A stretch of 64,000 nt of DNA from Cytophagales bacterium (lineage in GTDB: Bacteria; Bacteroidota; Bacteroidia; Cytophagales; UBA9547). The position numbers and the translations under genes were made by a program. Of this stretch, positions 35,398 through 44,804 are shown in pieces; positions within the stretch are counted from its first letter, which is position 1; each line of letters begins with the position of its first letter. The notes beneath the pieces were generated by a model. That model ran no database searches and was not told the origin of the DNA. It worked only from the letters and a program-made list of their open reading frames with translations. The DNA is taken from contig JAAFIH010000002.1 in assembly GCA_013297755.1 (NCBI GenBank), forward strand, positions 62,001 through 126,000. Direction: 5' to 3'.

Positions 35398-36267
35398 TTA
35401 TTTATCGGCTTTCATGCTAATATCCAAACTACGAACAGAGTGGGTTAATTTGCCAACTGAAATATAATCTACCCCTGTTTCGGCAATTTTGGCAATAGTT
35501 TCTTTGGACACACCACCAGAGGCTTCGGTCAAAAATTGTTTATTTACCATTTTAACAGCCTCTGCTAACATTTCGTTTGTCATATTATCTAATAAAACAC
35601 GATATATAGAAGTACACTGCAATAATTGAGAAAGTTCTGATAAATTACGAACTTCAACAATAATTTTTAAATCCAAATGATTGATTTTTAAATAGTTAAT
35701 GCATTGATTTACAGCGTTTTGTATGCCACCAGCAAAATCAACGTGATTATCTTTAATTAATATCATATCATAAAGACCGTACCTATGATTGACACCGCCA
35801 CCAATGGCAACAGCCCATTTTTCCATCATTCTAAAATTTGGGGTTGTTTTGCGTGTATCAAGCAACTTTGCTTTGGTATGAGCAATTAATGTATTAAAAT
35901 GATTGGTTTCTGTGGCAATTCCACTCATGCGTTGCATACAATTTAGAATCAGTCGTTCGGCCGTAAGTAAATTGTAAGTTTTTCCGTAAATATGTGCTAT
36001 AATTTCTCCCTCTTGGCAAGTATCGCCATCGTTTTTGTAAAAGTCATATTTTAATTGAAAATGACTGTTATCGCATATATATTTGGCAAGAGTGATACCT
36101 GCTATTATGCCATTATCTTTAAAAATAATCTTAGTTTTACCAGAGGTATCTTTAGGGATAGAGGCCAGTGAAGTGTGGTCGCCTGTACCAATATCTTCTA
36201 TAATTGCTTGATTGATAAAGTCTTGTATTTTTGAGGTAGTTATATACCAAGGCAAATTTTGAGTCAT
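35398..36267 (-). CDS. nadC: Nicotinate-nucleotide pyrophosphorylase (carboxylating)
   Basis: 289 aa. N-terminal domain with EDIGTGDHTSLASI, then the phosphoribosyltransferase barrel: ERLILNCMQRMSGIAT, LLDTRKTTPNFRMMEKWAV, GGGVNHRYGLYDMILIKDNH, VEVRNLSEL, EASGGVSKETI and GVDYISVGKLTHSV. It converts quinolinate and PRPP to nicotinate mononucleotide in NAD synthesis. It is transcribed before folC and diverges from the patatin gene. Confidence 0.97.
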   Translation of the reverse strand: MTQNLPWYITTSKIQDFINQAIIEDIGTGDHTSLASIPKDTSGKTKIIFKDNGIIAGITLAKYICDNSHFQLKYDFYKNDGDTCQEGEIIAHIYGKTYNLLTAERLILNCMQRMSGIATETNHFNTLIAHTKAKLLDTRKTTPNFRMMEKWAVAIGGGVNHRYGLYDMILIKDNHVDFAGGIQNAVNQCINYLKINHLDLKIIVEVRNLSELSQLLQCTSIYRVLLDNMTNEMLAEAVKMVNKQFLTEASGGVSKETIAKIAETGVDYISVGKLTHSVRSLDISMKADK

Positions 36268-36410
36268 TTTTTTTATGTATGAATATACAAAAATACATTA
36301 ATTAAGTACTTTTTTTAATTTTTCTTTCTTAAAAAAAATTATATTTCAGTTGTGGTTACTATTTTCAAATTTCAACGTATCTATTTATAAATCAAGTTAT
36401 TAAAAAAACT

Positions 36411-38657
36411 ATGTGGATTAAAATATACCATTCTTTGCCCATGCAACTTTTTTTGATTAATCTCAAAAAGAATGGATTAATATTACTTTTATGGATTTTA
36501 TTGTTTGCCATTATCTCTAGTAAATTTGCCAAATCTTACGGTGTTCCATTCCTTTTTTTAGACCCTGAATATTTATCAAAAGTTGATTTTTGGAGTTTAT
36601 TTATTGTTGGTTTTTCGTTTGGTATTTTCACAATGTCGTACCACATAACTATCTATATACTAGAGAGTTACAGGTTTCAATTTTTGATGATTCAGCATGA
36701 TCCTTTTACTAAATTTTGTTTGAATAATAGTTTTTTTCCAACCCTTTTTATGATTTGCTATGGATACTTTTTTTATGACTTTCAAATAACACAAGGTTTT
36801 CAAGACAATTATATTATTTTCAAGGAATTAACTGGATTTATTTTTGGTTTTTTGATGACCATTTTTTTGACTTTTGCTTATTTTAGAATTACAGGATATG
36901 CTATATTTAAACGATTTACCCAAAATCTGAATGAATCTTTGCGGCAACGAAAAATGACTCGTTTCAACGCCATTCAAAAAATTAGACAAGTTAAACGAAA
37001 AAGTTATCATATTGATTATTTTTTAGATTTTCCGTTTAATATTAAAAAAGTAAACTTGTTTTTACCTTATGATAAATCGCTGATTAACAAGGTAATAGAC
37101 AACAATCACCTCAATGCAGTATTGTTACAGATTACTGTATTTTTATTACTTTTATTGATGGGAGTTTTTAGGGACAATATCTATTTTCAAATACCTGCGG
37201 CTGCTAGTATTTTTATTTTAGGTTCAATTATAGCCATGTTGATGGGAGCTTCTGCTTATTGGCTCAAAGGTTGGGCAGTGTATATAGCATTGTTTTTGTT
37301 ATTATTACTCAATTTAGCTATACAATACAAATTTATAAATCCAGATTATCAAGTGTATGGTTTGAATTATAACAGTAAGAAAGCAGATTATTCATTTGAA
37401 AGAATTAAAAATTTGAGTTCTGAAGCTAATATTAAATCTGATTATAATAATACTATTAAAATATTACAAAATTGGAAATCAAAATTTGATACAATTTCAA
37501 AACCAAAAATGGTATTTATATGCACCAGTGGGGGTGGACAAAGGGCTGCCGTTTGGACCATGCGAACCCTACAAGTAGCTGATAGTATAACCAATAACAG
37601 TCTGATTAATAACACAATATGTATATCTGGTGCATCTGGTGGTTTAATAGGAGCTTCCTATTACAGAGAATTGTATCTGCGTAAGAAATTAGGAGAAAAT
37701 ATAGAATTAAATAAATCTCAATATATGAAAAATATTGCCAAAGATATGCTGAATCCTTTAGTATTTACTTTAGTAATAAATGATTTATTTATTAGATATC
37801 AACATTTTTTTGATGGCAAATATAAGTATATTAAAGATAGAGGTTATGCTTTTGAAAAACAGCTAAATATAAACACCAATTATGTAATGAATAGAAAATT
37901 AAAAGATTATGGCAAATATGAATTTGATGGTACTATTCCTATGTTGTTGCTTACACCTTCTGTGATAAACGATGGTCGAAAATTGTATATATCGCCACAA
38001 CCTATTTCTTACATGAATACAGAAGTTACCGAAAATAAAAATATACTTGATTCCAAATATATGGGTATAGAATTTATGCGTTTTTTTAAAGAACAAGATG
38101 CAGAAAATTTGTGTTTTTTAAGTGGATTACGTATGAGTGCTACTTTTCCATATATTACTCCCAACGTAAATTTGCCATCTTATCCAACAATGGAAATAAT
38201 GGACGCTGGGCTAAGCGATAATTATGGTATAGCAGAGGCAGTTCGTTTTTCATTTATATTTAAAGATTGGATTAATAAAAACACAAGTGGTGTCGTTTTT
38301 GTATGTATTAGAGATTCGCCACGATTACTTCCTATCGACAAAAAGATTTCGGTCAATGTTGTGGATAGAATTTTTAATCCAATAGGTGCTTTGTATGCCA
38401 ATTGGGATTGGTTACAGGATAATAATAACGAATATTACTTAGAATATGCCCATAGTTTTTTGAAAACTAAAATGGATGTAGTAGAATTTGAATACAATCC
38501 AACTCCCAAGAATGGTAAGATAAAATCAAAATCTATCAACGAAAGGGCTTCTTTGAGCTGGCATCTTACTACTAGAGAAAAATTAAGTTTAGAAGCAAGT
38601 GTATTTGATGTAAAAAATACTCTATCTTTACAAAAATTAAAGAAAATTTTAGAATAA
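36411..38657 (+). CDS. Patatin-like phospholipase fused to multi-pass membrane domain
   Basis: 748 aa. The N-terminal ~310 residues hold about seven or eight hydrophobic helices arranged as two groups around a basic cytoplasmic stretch. The C-terminal half is a patatin domain: oxyanion loop TSGGGQRAAVW (~365), nucleophile S409 in ISGASGGLIG (G-x-S-x-G) and catalytic D598 in IMDAGLSDNYG. It is thus a membrane-anchored serine acylhydrolase, probably acting on membrane lipids. The ThuA-like gene follows 3 bp after its stop, so they may be co-expressed. Confidence 0.85.
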   Translation: MWIKIYHSLPMQLFLINLKKNGLILLLWILLFAIISSKFAKSYGVPFLFLDPEYLSKVDFWSLFIVGFSFGIFTMSYHITIYILESYRFQFLMIQHDPFTKFCLNNSFFPTLFMICYGYFFYDFQITQGFQDNYIIFKELTGFIFGFLMTIFLTFAYFRITGYAIFKRFTQNLNESLRQRKMTRFNAIQKIRQVKRKSYHIDYFLDFPFNIKKVNLFLPYDKSLINKVIDNNHLNAVLLQITVFLLLLLMGVFRDNIYFQIPAAASIFILGSIIAMLMGASAYWLKGWAVYIALFLLLLLNLAIQYKFINPDYQVYGLNYNSKKADYSFERIKNLSSEANIKSDYNNTIKILQNWKSKFDTISKPKMVFICTSGGGQRAAVWTMRTLQVADSITNNSLINNTICISGASGGLIGASYYRELYLRKKLGENIELNKSQYMKNIAKDMLNPLVFTLVINDLFIRYQHFFDGKYKYIKDRGYAFEKQLNINTNYVMNRKLKDYGKYEFDGTIPMLLLTPSVINDGRKLYISPQPISYMNTEVTENKNILDSKYMGIEFMRFFKEQDAENLCFLSGLRMSATFPYITPNVNLPSYPTMEIMDAGLSDNYGIAEAVRFSFIFKDWINKNTSGVVFVCIRDSPRLLPIDKKISVNVVDRIFNPIGALYANWDWLQDNNNEYYLEYAHSFLKTKMDVVEFEYNPTPKNGKIKSKSINERASLSWHLTTREKLSLEASVFDVKNTLSLQKLKKILE

Positions 38658-38660
38658 TGT

Positions 38661-39389
38661 ATGGTAAAATCAATGATAACCTTTAAAAAGCGTTTTATAA
38701 CTATAGTTAGTTTTTTAAGTTTTTTTTATTCTTATTCACAAAACAATATTTTGATTTTTTCAAAAACAGCAGCTTTCAGGCATGAATCTATACCTGTTGG
38801 CAAAGAGGCATTAATAAAAATTTGTAAGTTGAATAACATTAGTGTAGATACCTCAGAAAATGCAGATATTTTTACTGAAGCTAAACTTAAAAAATACAAA
38901 GCTGTAGTTTTTTTGAGCACCAGTGGAGATATTTTAAATCCTCAACAACAGCAAGTTTTTGAAAAATTTATTCGATCTGGTCGTGGATTTGTGGGTATTC
39001 ATGCAGCCTCTGATACAGAATATGAATGGCCTTGGTATTGTAGTTTGGTTGGTGGCAATTTTAATGGGCACCCACACATACAAGATGCAACATTAGATAT
39101 TATAAACAACAAGCATTTATCTACCAAAATGTTACCCAAAAAATGGAAAAGAAAAGATGAGTGGTATAATTTTAGAAACTTAAATCCCAAAACCAAAACA
39201 CTCATTACTATTGACGAAAAGTCGTATACTGGTGGAGAGTTACCTCAATTTCATCCCATGAGTTGGTACCATAATTTTGATGGTGGTCGTGCTTTTTATA
39301 CAGCTTTTGGCCATACCAACGAAAGTTATTCAGAGGAATTATTTTTAAATCATCTACTTGGTGGCATTTTGTATGCCATTAAAAAGTAA
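38661..39389 (+). CDS. ThuA-domain secreted protein
   Basis: 242 aa. Signal peptide ~1-26 (FITIVSFLSFFYSYSQ). ThuA/class I amidotransferase-like fold: ILIFSKTAAFRHESIPVG, YKAVVFLSTSGDIL, FEKFIRSGRGFVGIHAASD, then WPWYCSLVGGNFNGHP, DEWYNFR, PMSWYHNFDGGRAFYTAFGH and a final HLLGGILYAI helix. Homologues are linked to trehalose or other sugar use; the activity is unproven. A second ATG four codons in (38673) is an alternative start. Confidence 0.9.
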   Translation: MVKSMITFKKRFITIVSFLSFFYSYSQNNILIFSKTAAFRHESIPVGKEALIKICKLNNISVDTSENADIFTEAKLKKYKAVVFLSTSGDILNPQQQQVFEKFIRSGRGFVGIHAASDTEYEWPWYCSLVGGNFNGHPHIQDATLDIINNKHLSTKMLPKKWKRKDEWYNFRNLNPKTKTLITIDEKSYTGGELPQFHPMSWYHNFDGGRAFYTAFGHTNESYSEELFLNHLLGGILYAIKK

Positions 39390-39414
39390 TTTATTTTATT
39401 TTTTAATTTCATAA

Positions 39415-39449
39415 AAAAAAGTCTCAAATTTTAAATTTGAGACTTTTTT
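39415..39449 (+). terminator. Bidirectional terminator between ThuA and clpC
   Basis: Arms AAAAAAGTCTCAAATTT (39415-39431) and AAATTTGAGACTTTTTT (39433-39449) are perfectly complementary around a single base, with A and T runs on each side. It serves the convergent ThuA and clpC genes. Confidence 0.88.
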
Positions 39450-39461
39450 AGTTTCACTTTT

Positions 39462-42014
39462 TTATTCTTTTTCAGAAGTTTTTTCTGATTTTTTCTTTTT
39501 AATATTTATGGTCAGTTCTTCGGCTTTTTCTACATGATCGGCCATCATGGTATCGCCTTCTATAACATCGCCTTTTAAAATTTCTTCGGCCACTGGGTCT
39601 TCAACGTATTTTTGGATAGCTCTATTCAATGGTCTTGCTCCATATTGTTGGTCATAGCCTTTTTCTGCCAAGAAATCTTTGGCTTTATCGGTTAGTTCAA
39701 CTTTATAGCCCAATTCGTGTATTCTTTTAAGCAATTTACCAAGCGAAATATCAATAATTTGGTGTATATGACTTCTTTCGAGACTATTAAATATGATAAC
39801 ATCGTCTAATCTGTTCAAAAATTCTGGTGCAAAAGTTTTTCTCAATGCACTTTGAATGGTTGATTTTACAATCTCGTCTTGTTGATCTTTTCTTGATTTT
39901 GTAGCAAAACCAATACCTGTACCAAAGTCTTTTAAATCTCTAACACCAATATTTGAAGTCATAATGATGATAGTATTTCTAAAATCTACTTTACGACCAA
40001 GACCATCTGTGAGAACGCCATCGTCTAACACTTGTAGTAAGATATTGAATACATCTGGGTGTGCTTTTTCTATCTCATCTAGTAAGATTACTGAATAAGG
40101 TTTTCTGCGAATTTTTTCGGTTAATTGGCCACCTTCTTCGTAACCTACATAGCCTGGAGGAGCACCTACTAAACGTGAAACAGAAAATTTTTCCATGTAT
40201 TCACTCATATCTATTCTTACTAAAGCATCTTCTTTATCAAACAAATAAGTAGCCAGTACTTTAGCTAATTCAGTTTTTCCAACGCCTGTTGGTCCAAGAA
40301 ATACAAACGAACCAATAGGTTTTTTGGGGTCTTTAAGCCCAACTCTTGTTCTTTGTATAGCTTTAGAAAGTTTCAAAACGGCATCATCTTGGCCTATAAT
40401 TTTACCTTTGAGGTCGGCCGCCATGCTGATAAGTTTAGCATTTTCTTTTTTTGCAATTTTATTAACAGGTATGCCAGTCATCATACCTATAACTTCGGCT
40501 ACATTGTCTTCGGTTACAGAGTATCTTTTTTGTTTGGTTTCTTCTTCCCAGCGTTGTTTTGCAATATCTAATTGTTCGATAAGTTTTTTCTCTTTATCTC
40601 TCAACTGAGCTGCCTCTTCGTATTTTTGAGATTTTACAACTCTGTTTTTGTCTTTTTTTACTAATTCTATCTGTTCTTCAAGTTTGGTAATATCTCCAGG
40701 AACATGAATATTATTTATATGAACTCTTGCACCCACTTCGTCAAGCACATCTATAGCTTTATCAGGCAAAAAACGGTCAGTGATGTATCTATCCGATAAT
40801 TTTACGCATTGCTCTATGGCTTCTTTGGTATAATTTACGTGGTGATGCTCTTCATATTTGTCTTTTATATTGGTAAGAATTTCAATAGTTTCATCAACAG
40901 AAGTAGCATCAACCATTACTACCTGAAATCTACGAGCCAAAGCACCATCTTTTTCTATATATTGTCTATATTCGTCTAGTGTTGTAGCACCTATACATTG
41001 AATATCACCTCTGGCAAGGGCAGGTTTAAACATATTTGAGGCATCAAGCGAACCAGAGGCCCCACCTGCACCAACAATAGTATGCAACTCGTCTATAAAC
41101 AAAATTATATCAGGCGTTTTTTCAAGTTCGTTCATTACAGCCTTCATTCTTTCCTCGAATTGGCCACGATATTTTGTGCCAGCTACCAACGAAGCCAAAT
41201 CTAGTGTAATTACACGTTTTCCAAAAAGCACTCTTGATACTTTCTTTTGAATAATTCGAAGAGCCAACCCTTCTGCAATGGCAGTTTTGCCCACGCCAGG
41301 CTCGCCAATAAGTATAGGATTATTCTTTTTTCTTCTACTCAAAATTTGAGCTACTCGTTCAATTTCTTTTTCTCTACCAACAATAGGGTCTAGTTTGCCA
41401 TCTTCGGCAACTTTGGTAAGATCACGACCAAAATTATCTAAAACAGGTGTTTTAGATTTTTCATTACTTTTGTTTGCTTCTTTTCCACCAGCTGCTCCAC
41501 CTCCTGTATTTCCATTACCAAACATTTTGTTGTCGTCATCATTATCATCAGTATCAGCGGCTGATTGTGGGTTAGAGTGATGATATTCGAGCATTTCTTT
41601 GAACACTTCGTAATAAACTTCGTATTTTTTTAAAATTTGTGCAGCCAAGTTATCGTCATCTCGCAAAATTGCAAGGGTTACATGCTCTGGCTGAATATAC
41701 TCACATTTAAAATGTTTTGCTTCTAAATAAGTAATTTTTAGAGCTTTTTCAGAAAGTTTTGTGAGCGGTATTTGTTCTTTATTTTTAATTTGTTTATGTG
41801 TAGCAGTGCTTTTGCTGTATTGTTCTATAGATCGTTTTAATTCGTCTACATTTACACTCATTTTTTTTAATAAATGCACAGAAACACCATCAGTTTCTTT
41901 CAATAAACCTAACATAATATGCTCAGTGCCAATAAAATCGTGTCCTAATCGAACGGCTTCCTCGCGTGCATAAGAAATGATTTGTTTTACTTCTTCCGAA
42001 AATTTTGCTTCCAT
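39462..42014 (-). CDS. clpC: ClpC-type AAA+ ATPase of the Clp protease
   Basis: 850 aa. Two N-terminal Clp repeats (~1-145), a Gly/Asp/Asn-rich linker, AAA-1 with Walker A GEPGVGKTAIAEG, the UVR-type middle region (SQKYEEAAQLRDKEKKL), AAA-2 with GPTGVGKTELAK and sensor GARPLNRAIQKYVEDP near the end. ClpC unfolds substrates for ClpP and acts in protein quality control. No clpP in the window. Monocistronic, bounded by a terminator downstream. Confidence 0.97.
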   Translation of the reverse strand: MEAKFSEEVKQIISYAREEAVRLGHDFIGTEHIMLGLLKETDGVSVHLLKKMSVNVDELKRSIEQYSKSTATHKQIKNKEQIPLTKLSEKALKITYLEAKHFKCEYIQPEHVTLAILRDDDNLAAQILKKYEVYYEVFKEMLEYHHSNPQSAADTDDNDDDNKMFGNGNTGGGAAGGKEANKSNEKSKTPVLDNFGRDLTKVAEDGKLDPIVGREKEIERVAQILSRRKKNNPILIGEPGVGKTAIAEGLALRIIQKKVSRVLFGKRVITLDLASLVAGTKYRGQFEERMKAVMNELEKTPDIILFIDELHTIVGAGGASGSLDASNMFKPALARGDIQCIGATTLDEYRQYIEKDGALARRFQVVMVDATSVDETIEILTNIKDKYEEHHHVNYTKEAIEQCVKLSDRYITDRFLPDKAIDVLDEVGARVHINNIHVPGDITKLEEQIELVKKDKNRVVKSQKYEEAAQLRDKEKKLIEQLDIAKQRWEEETKQKRYSVTEDNVAEVIGMMTGIPVNKIAKKENAKLISMAADLKGKIIGQDDAVLKLSKAIQRTRVGLKDPKKPIGSFVFLGPTGVGKTELAKVLATYLFDKEDALVRIDMSEYMEKFSVSRLVGAPPGYVGYEEGGQLTEKIRRKPYSVILLDEIEKAHPDVFNILLQVLDDGVLTDGLGRKVDFRNTIIIMTSNIGVRDLKDFGTGIGFATKSRKDQQDEIVKSTIQSALRKTFAPEFLNRLDDVIIFNSLERSHIHQIIDISLGKLLKRIHELGYKVELTDKAKDFLAEKGYDQQYGARPLNRAIQKYVEDPVAEEILKGDVIEGDTMMADHVEKAEELTINIKKKKSEKTSEKE

Positions 42015-42047
42015 ACCAGTGGAGTATTTTTTTTTAAACTAAGTTAT

Positions 42048-42082
42048 AATATTTGGTTTATCCAAACGCAAAACCAAATATT
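42048..42082 (-). terminator. Hairpin after the WbqC-like gene
   Basis: AATATTTGGTTT (42048-42059) and AAACCAAATATT (42071-42082) are perfectly complementary with an 11-nt loop. It lies just past the wbqC-like stop at 42090 and upstream of clpC; no strong T run follows, so it may be a weak terminator or leader structure. Confidence 0.5.
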
Positions 42083-42089
42083 TGTTATT

Positions 42090-42704
42090 TTACTTATTAT
42101 ACAGAATTTTCAACGCATTTGTTCCTTCATAGAAAATTAAATCAAGTATACTCAACCCATCTACAAATTCATTGCCAAAGGATTGATAATATGCAATTTT
42201 ATTTTTAATTATATATTCGTTTTCTGAATTGATAGGTAATTTTTTATTTCTTAAATCATTATATATAGTGTTATCATAGTTTGGTTGATAATTAGTAGAA
42301 AGTTGAATTTTTTTATCAATTTTCAATATTTTAAGACATTTTGACAGGATATTGAGGTTAAAATCAAATAAATACTGATTTTTTGTCAATAAAATTTTTT
42401 CAAATGTTTCAGAATAATATTCAAAATAGGGCGATTTGCCATAAGCTGTTTGTATGCTTCGCCAATGAATTTGAGCCCACCTTTGTTGATGATCTATTTT
42501 GGTATCTATGTATAATTTATTTTCTGATTTTAGAATAGGAACACTCAAATCTACCATTCCTTGAGACGTTAAAATTTGACATCTATTCCTAAAAGTTTGT
42601 TTTTGATAATTTTCATGTTGCTCTAGTACAAAATCTTCATTTAATAAAAATTCTCTAAAAAAGTAAGTATTTGGAAAATAATATAAATTTGAAATTGTTG
42701 TCAT
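42090..42704 (-). CDS. WbqC-like family protein
   Basis: 204 aa. Family blocks: NLYYFPNTYFFREFL near the start, KQTFRNRCQILTSQGMVDLS, then WAQIHWRSIQTAYGKSPYFE and a C-terminal LDLIFYEGTNALKIL. The family is named for an O-antigen cluster gene and is predicted to act in glycan or N-acyl-sugar metabolism; the reaction is unknown. It follows argC by 38 bp on the same strand, probably in one transcript with mazG and argC. Confidence 0.85.
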   Translation of the reverse strand: MTTISNLYYFPNTYFFREFLLNEDFVLEQHENYQKQTFRNRCQILTSQGMVDLSVPILKSENKLYIDTKIDHQQRWAQIHWRSIQTAYGKSPYFEYYSETFEKILLTKNQYLFDFNLNILSKCLKILKIDKKIQLSTNYQPNYDNTIYNDLRNKKLPINSENEYIIKNKIAYYQSFGNEFVDGLSILDLIFYEGTNALKILYNK

Positions 42705-42742
42705 TTAATACTTCTTTAATTATGTATTAAAATAAATTTACT

Positions 42743-43714
42743 TTAAAATCCTATTGATTTTAGTAATAATCCAGTTTTTTCGTCTAGACCAAAAAGGATA
42801 TTCATATTTTGAACTGCTTGGCCACTAGCTCCTTTCAATAAATTGTCTATAATGCTGGTAATCAATAGATTATCGCCTTTTTTTTGTAAATGTAAAATAC
42901 ATTTATTTGTATTAATTACTTGTTTTAAGTCTATATTTTTGGAAGAAATATGAGTAAAAGGATGATTTTGATAATACGCTTCAAACAATTCTATAGATTG
43001 AGTCAAACTAGCGTCTGAATGGGTATAAATACTGGCCAAAATACCTCTAGTAAAAGCACCTCTCATAGGAACAAAATTAATATCTTTGTTGAAATCAGGT
43101 TGTAAATAGGTAAGATTCTGATTTATTTCGTTTAAATGTTGATGTTCAAATTCTTTGTAAGAAGATAAGTTGTTGTTTCGCCAACTAAAGTGGCTTGTAG
43201 CAGATAGCGACTGACCTGCACCTGTGCTACCAGTAGTTGCATGGATGTGAATGTCATTTTTCAATAGTTTTTTTTGAGCTAATGGCAACAAAGAAAGTTG
43301 GATAGCAGTGGCAAAACATCCAGGATTGGCAATGCGATTGGATGCCAGAATAGCAGTTTTTTTAAGTTCTGGAAGTCCATAAATAAACCCATGTTTTTCG
43401 TTTCTGAAATCTTGGCTTAAATCAATGATTTTCAGCGTTTTATGTTCAAAAATTTCTGGGTTTGATTCTTTTAATTTTAGTGCATCACCATGGCCAACAC
43501 ACAAAAATAACACATCAATTTGGGTATGAATTTGATTTGAAAATTTCAAATTTGTATCACCCAATAAATCTGTATGAACGTCTGAAATCATTTTATTGGC
43601 ATTGCTGTTGCTGTTGGCAAAAACTATGTCTACGTTTGGGTGATAAATTAAAATTCTTAGCAATTCGCCACCAGTGTATCCTGCACTACCTATTATTCCT
43701 GCTTTTATTTTCAT
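42743..43714 (-). CDS. argC: N-acetyl-gamma-glutamyl-phosphate reductase
   Basis: 323 aa. Rossmann start AGIIGSAGYTGGELLRIL, catalytic C133 in IANPGCFATA, the TGSTGAGQSLSATSHF loop, FVPMRGAFTRGILASIY and the C-terminal NLLKGASGQAVQNMNILFGL. It reduces acyl-glutamyl phosphate to the semialdehyde in arginine synthesis. It lies 18 bp downstream of the mazG-like gene; the other arg genes of the window are elsewhere. Confidence 0.97.
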   Translation of the reverse strand: MKIKAGIIGSAGYTGGELLRILIYHPNVDIVFANSNSNANKMISDVHTDLLGDTNLKFSNQIHTQIDVLFLCVGHGDALKLKESNPEIFEHKTLKIIDLSQDFRNEKHGFIYGLPELKKTAILASNRIANPGCFATAIQLSLLPLAQKKLLKNDIHIHATTGSTGAGQSLSATSHFSWRNNNLSSYKEFEHQHLNEINQNLTYLQPDFNKDINFVPMRGAFTRGILASIYTHSDASLTQSIELFEAYYQNHPFTHISSKNIDLKQVINTNKCILHLQKKGDNLLITSIIDNLLKGASGQAVQNMNILFGLDEKTGLLLKSIGF

Positions 43715-43732
43715 TTTATTACTAATATATGG

Positions 43733-44080
43733 TTATTCAAAACCTTGATTTTTAGGATTTATTTTTTCGTTATCAAAATGTCTATTGGCATCTCTGATAG
43801 ATTTTTTTTCTAAATTAGATTCCAAAGCTGATTGCAAATTTATACCAGTTTGATTTGCCAAACAAATTAAAACAAACAATACATCAGCCATCTCCTCGCC
43901 CAAGTTTTTGTCAGAATCTGATTTTTTAAATGACTGTTCTCCATATTTTCGAGCCATTATTCTGGCAACTTCACCCACTTCTTCCATCAAAATAGCTGTA
44001 TTGGTCAGTTCATTAAAATATCTTACGCCAAATTTTTTTATCCATTCATCTACTTTTTCTTGAGCTTGATCGAGTGTCAT
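43733..44080 (-). CDS. MazG-like nucleotide pyrophosphohydrolase
   Basis: 115 aa single MazG domain. The helix 2 motif EEVGEVARIMARKYGE and the paired EEMADVLFVLICLANQ give the E-x-x-E ... E-x-x-D metal site. It belongs to the short dimeric all-alpha NTP-PPase group that hydrolyses (d)NTPs or analogues as house-cleaning. It heads the mazG-argC-wbqC minus-strand unit. Confidence 0.9.
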   Translation of the reverse strand: MTLDQAQEKVDEWIKKFGVRYFNELTNTAILMEEVGEVARIMARKYGEQSFKKSDSDKNLGEEMADVLFVLICLANQTGINLQSALESNLEKKSIRDANRHFDNEKINPKNQGFE

Positions 44081-44322
44081 ATTCTTTAAATTTTATAGTG
44101 TATTTGTAAATAATATATTTTTTTTATAAAAATTAGGTTCAAAATCAAGTTGAATTTTAAAAAAATCATTTTTTTTTAATAAATAGTTTAAATTTTGTAT
44201 ATTTCCTAAAATAATTATATTTTTAAGAAATTATTTGATTTTAAAATACAATCATTTGTTCTTTAAAGTTAATTTTATAAATTTCTAAGTAATCAAAATT
44301 TTTGTAAAATTACTCATATTAT

Positions 44323-44754
44323 ATGTCTAAAAAAATATATTTATCAACCCATTATATTGAAGTCTACTTTGATACATTGACTCAGATTGGATATGCTATT
44401 TGGAGTGATTTTTGTAATGAAACAGACTACAAAGCTGCCATTTTAATTCAAGAAAAAATGATTATTGAATTAAATTTGCGTTTTATTTTATGTGATATTC
44501 GTTATTTTAGAGGTACATCTGTAGCAACTGCTACATGGACAACGGAGGTTGTTAAACCACGATTATATAATTCAAGTTTAAAAAAAATAGCATATATTAC
44601 AGGAAACAATGTTTTTGGAAATTTTACTTACCATATTATCAAAAATCAATTTATGGAGGATGGCGTTTTTATTACAAATTCATTTAATCATTTAAAAGAA
44701 GCTGAAAAATGGCTTCTACAAGACGAGGAAGTAGGTAAAATAAATTTAGCTTAA
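44323..44754 (+). CDS. STAS/SpoIIAA-like small protein
   Basis: 143 aa, cytoplasmic. Alternating strands and helices (YIEVYFDTLTQIGYAIWSDF, FILCDIRYFRG, KKIAYITGNNVFGNF, a final helix HLKEAEKWLL) suggest the STAS or SpoIIAA-like fold common in uncharacterised Bacteroidota regulators. I do not recognise a specific family. It stands alone; its stop codon lies inside a hairpin shared with the tonB gene. Confidence 0.55.
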   Translation: MSKKIYLSTHYIEVYFDTLTQIGYAIWSDFCNETDYKAAILIQEKMIIELNLRFILCDIRYFRGTSVATATWTTEVVKPRLYNSSLKKIAYITGNNVFGNFTYHIIKNQFMEDGVFITNSFNHLKEAEKWLLQDEEVGKINLA

Positions 44755-44790
44755 CATTAATATTCTTACCTTTTATTATGTTAAGCTAAA
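44745..44790 (+). terminator. Bidirectional hairpin overlapping the STAS-like stop codon
   Basis: TTTAGCTTAACAT (44745-44757) and ATGTTAAGCTAAA (44778-44790) are perfectly complementary with a 20-nt loop. The STAS-like stop codon (44752-44754) is in the left arm; the convergent tonB gene ends at 44805. Confidence 0.6.
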
Positions 44791-44804
44791 ATTCTTTAAT
44801 TCAT

